Shown here piece after piece: positions 5,598 to 13,473 of a stretch of DNA of 64,000 nt. The DNA is from a virus. Location of the stretch: IMG/VR virus record IMGVR_UViG_3300032562_000004, positions 171,813-235,812 of that record. The stretch is one strand, 5' to 3'. Below the pieces are notes generated by a model that was given only the letters and a program-made list of their open reading frames with translations, was not told where the DNA came from and made no database searches. The translations under genes were made by a program, and so were the position numbers. The number at the start of each line of letters is the position of its first letter. Within the stretch, counting starts at the first letter, position 1.

Positions 5598-6338
5598 ATG
5601 ACTATTTACACGCTTTACATTAAGACGCATAAGAAAACAGGACTAAAATATTTAGGTCAAACTCATTACGATCCCTATGAATACAAAGGTTCGGGGATTG
5701 ATTGGAAAAAACATATTAAACAGTATGGAGACGATATTACTACTCAAGTTATTTATTCCGGAAAAAATCGTAATGAAATGTCGTCCTTGGGCAGATATTA
5801 CAGCAACCTATACCGCATTACAACTTCTGTGGATGATTTTGGCAACAGAATTTGGGCTAACAGAACTATAGAAAACGGTGGAGGCGGATGGAACATAGGT
5901 AAAACATACTCTACAGAAGAACGAAAAAAGTTTGGGCATACTAAGCATAAGGGTTCTAAACGAACAGATAAACAAAAACAAAAAATGAAGGATAATCACG
6001 CAGATTTTTCTGGTAGCAATAATCCTAACTATGGCAAAAAAGCAAAAGATTCAACACTTACAAAAATGAGAGTCTCAAAAGTAAGAGTATGTCGCATAGT
6101 TGATCGCAAAGAAATGTCTGTAAACGAACTTACTGGCTGGATTAAGCGAGGCTGTAATCTAAAAGACAACTATCGACATGATCCTACTATCTATTCATTT
6201 ACTAACCTAATAACTAACGAAACTATTACTGCTACTAAACGAGAAATGATTGAACGATACAATCTAGATCAAAGTGCTATGAGTAGAGTATTAACCAGAA
6301 AGTTAAAATCTACTAAGGGATGGTCTTTAACTTTGTAG
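5598..6338 (+). CDS. GIY-YIG-type homing endonuclease with C-terminal DNA-binding repeats
   Basis: LYIKTHKKTGLKYLGQT (residues 6-22) is the GIY-YIG core, with YKGSGIDW and HIKQYGDD behind it. A NUMOD3-like stretch lies around residues 105-135. The C-terminal 80 residues hold two helix-turn-helix-like modules, the second typical of NUMOD1 (TNETITATKREMIERYN...MSRVLTRK). It is one of few plus-strand genes, has its own late-type promoter and stem-loop leader and a good RBS (AAGGAAC), and its last 12 bases overlap the convergent RNase H gene. This is the layout of a free-standing mobile endonuclease cassette. Confidence 0.88.
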   Translation: MTIYTLYIKTHKKTGLKYLGQTHYDPYEYKGSGIDWKKHIKQYGDDITTQVIYSGKNRNEMSSLGRYYSNLYRITTSVDDFGNRIWANRTIENGGGGWNIGKTYSTEERKKFGHTKHKGSKRTDKQKQKMKDNHADFSGSNNPNYGKKAKDSTLTKMRVSKVRVCRIVDRKEMSVNELTGWIKRGCNLKDNYRHDPTIYSFTNLITNETITATKREMIERYNLDQSAMSRVLTRKLKSTKGWSLTL

Positions 6339-7328
6339 TGATCCAGTGTAGTGCTTATTAAGCCAATCACCAAATGTTGCTGCGTTTTCGCTTACCTTTG
6401 TAAGTTCGTAACGCCCACAAAATTTAAGGAAGTGACTACCAACTTGTCCTACATCCTTGTGACTAATTTGTTCCTTAATAGTATCATCTACTACTTCTTT
6501 AACATCATCTGGTTGCGCTGTTAAATCTACTAATGCTACATTACGCTGATAATCGTCCAACACACGATGTTCTACACCATCTGGATCCGTCCAGCGTTGT
6601 AGCATCATATTGTTCCAATTATATCCCTTTTTGTCCTTGTCAGCGAATGCCTCCACAAGGCCAACCTTGTTTTTAGTGCCCTTTGTTCTGACACCGGGAA
6701 ATGCCGAAAAGACATTGTCGCTCGAATCGCCGCGCATACATTTCTCAAAAAGTAACCACTGTGGATCCGGTATTGTTTTTGGTTCTTTAGTTTTCTTGTC
6801 GATGACTGGTCTACCTTTGGCATCAAAGATTCCTTCTATAGTATGTAATTCGTCGGTAATTCCGTTATACTGCTTGACATTTTGTGCTAATAATTGAACA
6901 AAGTCAGTATCACTGCTGATAATAACGTGTTCATCTTGTGGATGTAATGCGATCCAACGAGCTATAATATCATCCCCTTCTGCTGTTGGGCAACGGATAA
7001 CACTACAGTTTGTTTTCTCTGACAAGTATTTAGTCAAGGAATCATAGGTTTCCCAGAACATCTTATCTTCTTCTTGTTCTGCTTCTGTAAGCGCAGCTCT
7101 AGATACAGCACGATTAGCCTTATATGGTTTGTAGAAGTCTTTGCGCCAACTGCGCCCTTCTAAAGCAAATACCACATGATCCGCCTCAAATCGACGAGCC
7201 ATTTTGTTAGCGGCCATTAATGTTACATGGAGGGCAAATCCTACCTTTTCCCAAGTATCACTAGCACGAAAGGCTCCATGTCTAGCACGAAAGAAAAGAT
7301 TAGCGGTATCTATAAGAACATATTTCAT
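6327..7328 (-). CDS. rnh: T4-type RNase H / 5'-3' exonuclease (FEN-1 family)
   Basis: This 333-residue protein would remove RNA primers from lagging-strand fragments. It has the FEN-1 pattern of acidic residues: VLIDTANLFF at the N-terminus, AEGDDIIARW near residue 118, SSDTDFVQLL near 139 and GDSSDNV near 205. The order and length match T4 Rnh and the T5/T4 exonuclease family. A sigma70 promoter (TTGACT-N17-TATACT, 7335-7363) ends six bases before the ATG and no RBS exists, so the mRNA should be leaderless. The 3' end overlaps the convergent homing gene. Confidence 0.9.
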   Translation of the reverse strand: MKYVLIDTANLFFRARHGAFRASDTWEKVGFALHVTLMAANKMARRFEADHVVFALEGRSWRKDFYKPYKANRAVSRAALTEAEQEEDKMFWETYDSLTKYLSEKTNCSVIRCPTAEGDDIIARWIALHPQDEHVIISSDTDFVQLLAQNVKQYNGITDELHTIEGIFDAKGRPVIDKKTKEPKTIPDPQWLLFEKCMRGDSSDNVFSAFPGVRTKGTKNKVGLVEAFADKDKKGYNWNNMMLQRWTDPDGVEHRVLDDYQRNVALVDLTAQPDDVKEVVDDTIKEQISHKDVGQVGSHFLKFCGRYELTKVSENAATFGDWLNKHYTGSLQS

Positions 7329-7334
7329 ACAAAC

Positions 7335-7363
7335 AGTATAGCAGAACTTATATTAAAAGTCAA
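7335..7363 (-). promoter_or_regulatory. Sigma70-type promoter, predicted leaderless start of RNase H
   Basis: TTGACT (7358-7363), N17, TATACT (7335-7340), then six bases (7329-7334), then ATG at 7328. Transcription starting 7 bases after the 10 box would begin on the A of ATG. All on the minus strand. Confidence 0.8.
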
Positions 7364-7902
7364 ACGAAATTGTTGGTAATAATGTAATTTAGGAGTAAAC
7401 GGTTCCAAAAAGAATGCCCGTCTTTACCAAAATGCTTAGAATTTGGGGATACCGTTTCGATATTGGCATTACGAATTTTATCTTCGTAAGTATCTGATAT
7501 AAAGCTATTGTTCCAATCGTGTTGGATGTTAAAAGATTGGCTACTGTTAAAAAATATATGTTTAATATTTTGGTTGGCTAATTCCAAATGAAATTGCCAA
7601 ATTTTTCCTTCATCTTCAGCAGTAGCAGGCCATTGGATAATAACTAAAACATCCTGCTTTTTCTCGTCTAACCATTTTTTTGTTGCGGCTATAATATCAT
7701 CGGTGGTATTATCAACATACGCTTCGCAATGAAAACTATAACGAAGGGCTAGACTTAACATCTTGCCCCAACTGATTGCTATATTATCAGGATGCGGTAG
7801 TTGGCCTAAATGAGCTATTCTTGCGTCATCGCCGGCAACAATATATTGATTTACAGCTTCGGCGGCTGTGGTGTGACTATCACCGTTTACATATAATATC
7901 AT
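7360..7902 (-). CDS. SGNH/GDSL-like hydrolase
   Basis: The N-terminus YVNGDSHT matches block I of SGNH hydrolases (the Ser of GDS). FGKDGHSFWNRLL near residue 158 carries a DxxH block V. Between them NTTDDIIAAT and VLVIIQWPA fit the flavodoxin-like fold. Such enzymes act as esterases on sugars or lipids; here it sits in a glycan-related block, so a sugar O-esterase or acetyl transfer role is inference. The stop overlaps the 5' end of the RNase H promoter. Confidence 0.6.
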   Translation of the reverse strand: MILYVNGDSHTTAAEAVNQYIVAGDDARIAHLGQLPHPDNIAISWGKMLSLALRYSFHCEAYVDNTTDDIIAATKKWLDEKKQDVLVIIQWPATAEDEGKIWQFHLELANQNIKHIFFNSSQSFNIQHDWNNSFISDTYEDKIRNANIETVSPNSKHFGKDGHSFWNRLLLNYIITNNFV

Positions 7903-8372
7903 TGTTGTTTTAAGAGTTTAAAAGTTTCAGCTTCGACTACACGTCTGCGTAAACTACTACTTGAAAACGAATGGTCACGATCGTTAAAAATACATTCGAT
8001 ACCTCGTCGATAACATTCACTCTTTCCAGTAAATTCTTTATCCTCATACTCAATACCCAATACACGAACATCCAAAGGCAGTATTAGAAGCAAATCAACT
8101 AAGTCTTGTTCTGTTTGATAAACAACAACTTCGTCTACATAGCGACAAGCGGCTAATTGTATTTGCCGTTCAACAATACTTTGTACAGGTTTGTTTTTAG
8201 TATCTCGGTCAATAGTAGGATCTGTTTGCAATCCAGCAATTAAGTAATCACAATGGTTCTTAGCTTCGGATAGCATAGCAATATGCCCAGCGTGTAGCAT
8301 ATCAAAAGTACTAAAGGTAATACCAATCTTTTTACCTTCTTCTGTAAGTCTGCGAATGTGATTAAAAATCAA
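7899..8372 (-). CDS. Cytidylyltransferase-like nucleotidyltransferase (TagD/RfaE-C type)
   Basis: TFSTFDMLHAGHIAML (about residues 20-35) carries the HxGH nucleotide-binding motif, and SSSLRRR near 137 matches the second ISSTxxR motif of the family. Length (157) fits glycerol-3-phosphate or heptose-1-phosphate nucleotidyltransferases. It would activate a sugar or polyol phosphate as a CDP or ADP derivative. It overlaps both neighbours by four bases in a coupled run. Confidence 0.8.
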   Translation of the reverse strand: MIFNHIRRLTEEGKKIGITFSTFDMLHAGHIAMLSEAKNHCDYLIAGLQTDPTIDRDTKNKPVQSIVERQIQLAACRYVDEVVVYQTEQDLVDLLLILPLDVRVLGIEYEDKEFTGKSECYRRGIECIFNDRDHSFSSSSLRRRVVEAETFKLLKQQ

Positions 8373-8734
8373 CTTACTTCACTCCTGCCATCGCCAACAT
8401 CGCGACTTTTAACTACTCGCGGCGACATTGCTTCGTATTGTTCTGCTGTTTCTAATACTACATTACGACATACTGCGGTAAACCAACGATCAATAATATC
8501 TGCGTCTGTATCTTTAGGATCCATCATATAGCCATGGCGAACCAAATCGGCAATCATTTTGTCATTCCAATCAAATTCAAATGCGCCTGAATTAATATCG
8601 TTAGGATCTATGTCCATACTTAATACTTCAAAGTATGCTTCGCCTTTTTCAGTAGCAACTTGTTTAGCTGACTTAGCTTGTTGTTGCGCTACAGCCGCAA
8701 TTGGCTTCTTTTTAAAAAAATCAAATATTCCCAT
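8369..8734 (-). CDS. Conserved-type hypothetical protein (121 aa)
   Basis: Not recognised. MGIFDFFKKKP at the N-terminus is a short amphipathic helix, followed by an Ala/Gln-rich helix and an acidic domain with a WFTAVCRNVVLETAEQYE helix. It overlaps MetK (upstream) and the cytidylyltransferase by one and four bases. Similar proteins are found in T4-like cyanophages (recalled). Function unknown. Confidence 0.7.
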   Translation of the reverse strand: MGIFDFFKKKPIAAVAQQQAKSAKQVATEKGEAYFEVLSMDIDPNDINSGAFEFDWNDKMIADLVRHGYMMDPKDTDADIIDRWFTAVCRNVVLETAEQYEAMSPRVVKSRDVGDGRSEVS

Positions 8735-9837
8735 TACTGATCCTTAAACAAATTTATTTCTTCCCATGGCAAATCTTTTTTGCCAAAGTGACCATAGTTA
8801 GTAGTCTTACTGTATATAGGTCTAAACAGCTTAAAGCGATTAATAATACCTAACGGAGTTAAATCTACATTATTATAAATCCACTCTGTTAACGCACGAC
8901 TATCACCGTCTGACTCTATATAAAAACTCATAGGTTGTGCTACCCCAATAGCATAACTAATTTGTACAGTAGCCCAGTTAGCACGACCAGCGGCAACAAT
9001 ATTCTTAGCCAAATAGCGAGCCATGTAAGCGGCGCTACGGTCTACCTTAGTAGGATCCTTGCCACTAAACGCACCACCGCCGTGTGGGCTATATCCACCG
9101 TATGTGTCTACAATAATCTTACGACCTGTTAATCCTGTGTCACCATCAGGACCACCTACTACAAAACGCCCTGTTGGGTTAATATAAAATTCTGTCTTTT
9201 CATCTACAAATTCTGTAGGTAATATATTACGAATAATATTGCCAACGTCTTTACGAACAGTTTCGATATCAACATCGGCATTATGTTGTGTAGAACAAAC
9301 TACTTTAGCAATACGAATAGGTTTGGCATCATCGCTGTATTCAAAAGTAACTTGACTCTTAGCATCTGGTCCAAGATAGTTAAGTACACCTTGTTTACGA
9401 ACTTGTGTTAACCCTTCTACAATTCTATGACTCCAGTAAATTGCCGAAGGCATAAAGTTTTCTGTTTCGTTACAAGCATATCCAAACATTAATCCTTGGT
9501 CGCCTGCGCCAAAGTTGTCTGTGCCTAACGCAATATCTGCGGACTGGCCATGTAGCAAGTTAATAATTTTAACAGTACGCCAATCAAATCCTGACTGCTC
9601 GTAACCAATATCTTTGATGACTCGACGAATAGCTGATTCTACTTCTTCTGAATGTAATACACCTTTATATTCTCCAGCAACAATTACTGTATCTGTAGTT
9701 ACCAATGTTTCACAAGCACAACGAAGACTAGTGTCTTCTTTACTCATTACTAAATCTAAAATAGCATCACTAATAGCATCTGCTACTTTGTCTGGATGTC
9801 CTTCTGATACTGATTCGCTTGTGAATAGATAGCTCAT
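8734..9837 (-). CDS. metK: S-adenosylmethionine synthetase
   Basis: Makes SAM from methionine and ATP. The 367-residue protein has the family signatures GHPDKVAD (13-20), GAGDQGLMFGY around residue 110 and GGGAFSGKDPTKVDRSAAY around residue 257, so it is full length with active-site Lys, Asp and His present. The start at ATG 9837 was chosen over an ATG seven codons upstream because it overlaps the previous stop (TAATG) and follows AAAAGGAAAT. Phage SAM could supply QueE just upstream, the sugar C-methyltransferase, and any DNA methylase elsewhere in the genome. No SAM riboswitch lies in front; the gene is embedded in an operon. Confidence 0.95.
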   Translation of the reverse strand: MSYLFTSESVSEGHPDKVADAISDAILDLVMSKEDTSLRCACETLVTTDTVIVAGEYKGVLHSEEVESAIRRVIKDIGYEQSGFDWRTVKIINLLHGQSADIALGTDNFGAGDQGLMFGYACNETENFMPSAIYWSHRIVEGLTQVRKQGVLNYLGPDAKSQVTFEYSDDAKPIRIAKVVCSTQHNADVDIETVRKDVGNIIRNILPTEFVDEKTEFYINPTGRFVVGGPDGDTGLTGRKIIVDTYGGYSPHGGGAFSGKDPTKVDRSAAYMARYLAKNIVAAGRANWATVQISYAIGVAQPMSFYIESDGDSRALTEWIYNNVDLTPLGIINRFKLFRPIYSKTTNYGHFGKKDLPWEEINLFKDQ

Positions 9838-10079
9838 TAATTTCCTTTTAATTTCCATATAAGATGTTCGGTACTGCTATGCCATTTGTATTGATACGCT
9901 GGTTCGCCTGGCCCGGACCATCCAGCTACGCCACGATAGGCATATTCTAGCCAGATTAACTTATTACTTAGCGCACATTTATGGGGTAGCCAAGAAAATT
10001 TGAGTTCCCAAAATGCCTTTCTATAAAAAGGATCGATTAAATCAGGTATAGGCATACCATGAAATCCTTGTGGATACAA
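9837..10079 (-). CDS. Small conserved phage protein (80 aa)
   Basis: Rich in Trp and Tyr. The pattern FWELKFSWLPHKCALSNKLIWLEYAYRG...GPGEPAYQ is one seen in small phage proteins of unknown function. It lies between queE (its ATG directly follows the queE stop) and metK (TAATG overlap). No domain with a known activity. Confidence 0.75.
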   Translation of the reverse strand: MYPQGFHGMPIPDLIDPFYRKAFWELKFSWLPHKCALSNKLIWLEYAYRGVAGWSGPGEPAYQYKWHSSTEHLIWKLKGN

Positions 10080-10934
10080 TCAAGTACCCCAGTCGTTTTT
10101 CCAAAGAACCACTTGAAGTCTATCACTATAGCGTAAGCCATTTGCCATAGCTAGTTCTGCTACTCGACGATTATTCAAAGTATAAACACTTTCAACCCCG
10201 CCAACTGGCATTAAGTAAATTGGGCCTTTAAACCCAGCCGCTTGATAAATTTGCGATACTGCTAGTGCTTCTTCGGCATCTTCTTCTGTAGAGATTACAA
10301 ATTTTAAATAAGTGTATCCAACTTCTTGATATTCGCAAACTACTTCAGGCTTAATAGCATCTTCACGCAATTCACCAGAGCAACTTAATTTAGCACTAAC
10401 ACTAAATGTAACTTGTTTAGGCTTGCCAACTCCATCTAATGACCAGTTAATCAAAAACTCTTTAAACTCTGGACTTAGCTTTTGAGTGCCATTCGTTTCA
10501 AAAGTAATTTCTCGTAAATTGGCCATCTTAGGATTGTTCAGCAAGTCTGGATAAGCACGTTGCCAACCTAACAAAGGTTCTCCGCCTGTGATAACCAAGT
10601 GCTCAGTGCCCCACTGACCAAATGGCAGAATCTCCATAATGCGATTAGCAATAGCATCTGACTCCATTAAAGGACTTAAATCTTTAAAGCGCGGATCCCA
10701 ACTAGCATAGCTATCACATCCTGTACTTACTAATGGCAAGTCTTCATATTTGGTAAACATATGAGCAACTTCTGCTATTTCTTCTACTTCTGTGCTAAGT
10801 TGACCTTTGGGCATACCAAATCCAGCACAGCGGAAATTACAGCCGAAAGTTCTAAGGAATATACTGGGCACTCCCATATAGCGACCTTCGCCTTGAATAC
10901 TATAAAATAGTTCTGCTACTTTTAATTTACTCAC
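10080..10934 (-). CDS. queE: 7-carboxy-7-deazaguanine synthase (radical SAM, QueE-like)
   Basis: QueE converts carboxytetrahydropterin to 7-carboxy-7-deazaguanine using a 4Fe-4S cluster and SAM. AELFYSIQGEGRYMGVPSIFLRT (7-29) and VITGGEPL are QueE hallmarks. The cluster loop is unusual: Cys32 and Cys36 fit CxxxC, but the residue three further on is Phe39. The next Cys is Cys73, in STGCDSYASW, after a 36-residue insertion. Together with FolE, QueD and DpdA in this window it fits a DNA 7-deazaguanine pathway. It overlaps the upstream zinc-ribbon-like gene by 8 bases. Confidence 0.88.
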   Translation of the reverse strand: MSKLKVAELFYSIQGEGRYMGVPSIFLRTFGCNFRCAGFGMPKGQLSTEVEEIAEVAHMFTKYEDLPLVSTGCDSYASWDPRFKDLSPLMESDAIANRIMEILPFGQWGTEHLVITGGEPLLGWQRAYPDLLNNPKMANLREITFETNGTQKLSPEFKEFLINWSLDGVGKPKQVTFSVSAKLSCSGELREDAIKPEVVCEYQEVGYTYLKFVISTEEDAEEALAVSQIYQAAGFKGPIYLMPVGGVESVYTLNNRRVAELAMANGLRYSDRLQVVLWKNDWGT

Positions 10935-11220
10935 CGAATTCCTCTCTCATCATTTGATCATGTTCATTTTCTTCTTTAGCACCTTTCCGTGCTTTTTGTT
11001 CTTGATAGCCGCGACTACCGTCTCCTTTGCCTTTTACTCTGCGCCCACACTCCGTACATTCGTGAAATCCTTGTACAAACTCTTTTCCACTATCAAATGT
11101 TATTACTTCTGTGCCTTCGATTGTGAATTTTTTGTAACACTGGTTAAAGGTACAAACCACTTTCATAGTTTCAGGATCTATAAAAGATACGTCTACTTTT
11201 TTCTTTGACAATTTACTCAT
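10927..11220 (-). CDS. Hypothetical protein with CxxC (97 aa)
   Basis: Starts MSKLSKKKVDVSF; the ATG at 11220 overlaps the upstream stop as ATGA and is preferred over an ATG four codons earlier. It holds two Cys in the middle (VVCTFNQCYK) and a CTECGRR knuckle near residue 76, a possible four-Cys zinc ribbon, followed by a highly charged tail. It overlaps queE. Function unknown. Confidence 0.7.
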   Translation of the reverse strand: MSKLSKKKVDVSFIDPETMKVVCTFNQCYKKFTIEGTEVITFDSGKEFVQGFHECTECGRRVKGKGDGSRGYQEQKARKGAKEENEHDQMMREEFGE

Positions 11221-11771
11221 TTCTTCCACCACCCTTCATAAGGAAAATTAACCCATCGAGGGTCTTCGTTTTTATTAATCTCCATACCAGCATAGTTAAT
11301 AGTTAATTCACTCTTACTTGGTAAGTTATCGATTAGTACTGCTACTCGTACATTGTTGCCCCAAACTTGTTCCCAAACTTCTGTAGCCTGCGGTAAGCAA
11401 CTTGATTGCCAATCTTGTTTAATCCAGTTTAGAGTAGCACCTGTATCATTAATATCATCAACGATAAGAATATTTTTGCGTAGCTTTTTCTTAGAATATG
11501 ATTCGTGATCTTTGCGGATTTCTAAGTTGACATACCCAAAGGCATCACTTGCCATTCCGCAATCACTTACACAATCTTGATCATCCCGTAATGATACTTT
11601 AAGTGTTTGCATTGGCACGTCTAGATATTGGGATATAAGAACAGCTGGAAGTAACCCGCCACGAGTAAGTCCTACAACATAATCGGGTTTCCAGCCGTCT
11701 TTCGTAATTTGACGTAGAATGTCTTGAGTTAAACATTCTACGTCTTTGTAAGTTAAATTAGTATGGTCCAT
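11217..11771 (-). CDS. Phosphoribosyltransferase (type I PRTase)
   Basis: The PRPP-binding motif ILIVDDINDTGAT lies near residues 94-106, preceded by YVVGLTRGGLLPAV near 31-44, a common PRTase strand and loop. Such enzymes salvage purines such as xanthine, hypoxanthine or guanine. The 184-residue form starting at ATG 11771 is preferred because a strong sigma70 promoter (11778-11806) ends six bases upstream; the alternative GTG five codons earlier would lie inside the 10 box. With no RBS, the transcript is predicted to be leaderless. Confidence 0.8.
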   Translation of the reverse strand: MDHTNLTYKDVECLTQDILRQITKDGWKPDYVVGLTRGGLLPAVLISQYLDVPMQTLKVSLRDDQDCVSDCGMASDAFGYVNLEIRKDHESYSKKKLRKNILIVDDINDTGATLNWIKQDWQSSCLPQATEVWEQVWGNNVRVAVLIDNLPSKSELTINYAGMEINKNEDPRWVNFPYEGWWKK

Positions 11772-11777
11772 ACAAGT

Positions 11778-11806
11778 ATTATACACACTTGTATTTAGGT
11801 CGTCAA
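11778..11806 (-). promoter_or_regulatory. Sigma70-type promoter with CCTAAATA in the spacer
   Basis: TTGACG (11801-11806), N17, TATAAT (11778-11783), then exactly six bases before ATG 11771. The spacer contains CCTAAATA (11792-11799), a late-type box, as also seen at 18902-18930 and 26882-26910. All on the minus strand. Confidence 0.82.
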
Positions 11807-11810
11807 GCTA

Positions 11811-12704
11811 TTACGATAAAATTTGGCGAATACCTTCTTCAAACGACATAGGATTATAGTCAGGCATAATCGAACGAAGTTTGGTAATATCAGGACGGCG
11901 ATTAGCAACAGAACCTGGCATACTTGGTAACTGTTCAAATACTGCGTCTGGATGACCTAATTCGGTAGCAATAACTTTAACAGCATCACCAATTGAAATC
12001 TCGCGGTCATTGCCCACATTAACCAATTCACGAGTAGTGTTTTCGGCAACATAGATACTAGCACGGATAGCATCTGATACATGACAGAAGCTACGAGTTT
12101 CTTGTGCGCCGATTACAGAGAAAATACCGTTTTTAATCTTGTTAATTTGGTCACCTAAGAAATGACCTTGTTTACTGTTTTCACCATATACATTAAAGTA
12201 ACGGATCATAACATAAGGTAAGTCCGAATTAGCCAAATAGTTTTCACTAGTAATCTTAGCCAAACGATAACTCCAACGAGCATTGTGTATATCTTTAATA
12301 AACACATCTGAATTCTCTGGAACTGGACTCGTAGGATCATCTGCTACAATTTCACTGCTCGAAGCATATACTAAGCTCTTAAGATTAGTACATTTACGAG
12401 CAAAATTGAAAATGTTTAAATCGCAAACAAAGTTATTTTCTAATACCTTGTTAGGCATTTTGTAAAAGTTAGTTGTACCGTTAATAGCACCATAGTGATA
12501 AATGTAATCAAAATCAGTTGGCAATAATTCATCAAACAATACTGTGTTATTTAAGTCAGCGGCAACAAACTTATCACAATCAGGAATACTTGAACTACGA
12601 CTATGATTATCTAGTGCCCATACTTCATTGCCAGCGGCTTTAAGTTGTTTACAAAATTCTGTGCCTAGCAATCCGCTAGCGCCTGTAATTAAAATTTTAG
12701 CCAT
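11811..12704 (-). CDS. NAD-dependent nucleotide-sugar epimerase/dehydratase (extended SDR)
   Basis: ITGASGLLGTEFC (residues 5-17) is the dinucleotide-binding loop; ASSSEI around residue 114 and YRLAK near 144 supply the catalytic Ser and YxxxK. RYFNVYGENSKQGHFLGDQINKI fits extended SDRs such as UDP-glucose 4-epimerase. It overlaps the upstream UDP-sugar dehydrogenase gene by 8 bases. The pair is usual in capsule or O-antigen type sugar synthesis. Exact substrate unknown. Confidence 0.88.
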   Translation of the reverse strand: MAKILITGASGLLGTEFCKQLKAAGNEVWALDNHSRSSSIPDCDKFVAADLNNTVLFDELLPTDFDYIYHYGAINGTTNFYKMPNKVLENNFVCDLNIFNFARKCTNLKSLVYASSSEIVADDPTSPVPENSDVFIKDIHNARWSYRLAKITSENYLANSDLPYVMIRYFNVYGENSKQGHFLGDQINKIKNGIFSVIGAQETRSFCHVSDAIRASIYVAENTTRELVNVGNDREISIGDAVKVIATELGHPDAVFEQLPSMPGSVANRRPDITKLRSIMPDYNPMSFEEGIRQILS

Positions 12705-13473
12705 TTACAATTTTCTCATTATCTTTAATAGTTGCTTCAATCATAGCGAAGTCAAGTCCTAAGTTCTTAACTAAGTTAGCCCACGCACTTGTATCTTTTG
12801 GCAAGCAATGTCCGCCAAAGCCACGCAAGTTTTCATTACACATCAAATATGCTGGATTAATACAATCACGCTTGGTAATAGCATTGTAAACATTATTATA
12901 ATCTGCGCCTAATGCTTTACATACTTCATAAGCAATATTAGCAAAAATAATTTGTACAGAATGATTTACATTGTTGAAGTATTTGATAACTTCTGCTTCT
13001 GCTGGCTTAACACAAGCAACATTTTGTGGCAAGTTACCATGGATAGCTTTAACAATAATATAATCTTCTTCGCGATTACTGCCAATTACTAATAAATCAT
13101 GATTGTACATAAAATCAGCTAACGCTGTTTTAGCACGAAGAAATTCTGGAACGGAGCAAATACGCAAGTTAGGGTATTGGGCAGATAGCTTATCGCAAGT
13201 ACCAGGAACACAAGTACTTTTAAGTCCTACTAAACCTTTGTAGCCAGCGTCGTTTAATTCGCCAACTACCTTTTCTACAATACTTGTATCGCAATCACCA
13301 TTTGGCGCTTGGTTAGTAGGAACACAAATGAATACACATTCTGTATCTAATACATCATTAAGTGTTGATCCTTCGTATGCTGGATCAAAGAAACTCATTT
13401 GGTGACCCAAATGATTTAATCCTTCATAAACTGCTTTGCCTACTGTGCCTTTTCCTATTAAACCAATCTTCAT
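12697..13473 (-). CDS. UDP-glucose/GDP-mannose 6-dehydrogenase-like protein, short form
   Basis: GLIGKGTVGKAVYEGL (4-19) is the NAD loop; LKSTCVPGT near 104 and the catalytic Cys223 in GFGGHCLPKD match UDP-glucose dehydrogenase. These enzymes oxidise NDP-sugars to uronic acids. At 258 residues it lacks the C-terminal sugar-binding domain of the family (usual length about 390-430). It is either a minimal version or acts on another substrate. Same operon as the epimerase and SDR. Confidence 0.85.
   Translation of the reverse strand: MKIGLIGKGTVGKAVYEGLNHLGHQMSFFDPAYEGSTLNDVLDTECVFICVPTNQAPNGDCDTSIVEKVVGELNDAGYKGLVGLKSTCVPGTCDKLSAQYPNLRICSVPEFLRAKTALADFMYNHDLLVIGSNREEDYIIVKAIHGNLPQNVACVKPAEAEVIKYFNNVNHSVQIIFANIAYEVCKALGADYNNVYNAITKRDCINPAYLMCNENLRGFGGHCLPKDTSAWANLVKNLGLDFAMIEATIKDNEKIVNG

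Noticed and set aside
5598-6338. Group I intron-encoded endonuclease
   Set aside because: The gene has its own promoter and leader and lies between complete genes; no split gene or intron core was seen. It is a free-standing homing gene.
9838-10079. SAM riboswitch ahead of metK
   Set aside because: The upstream bases are coding (80-aa gene overlapping the metK start), with no room for an aptamer.
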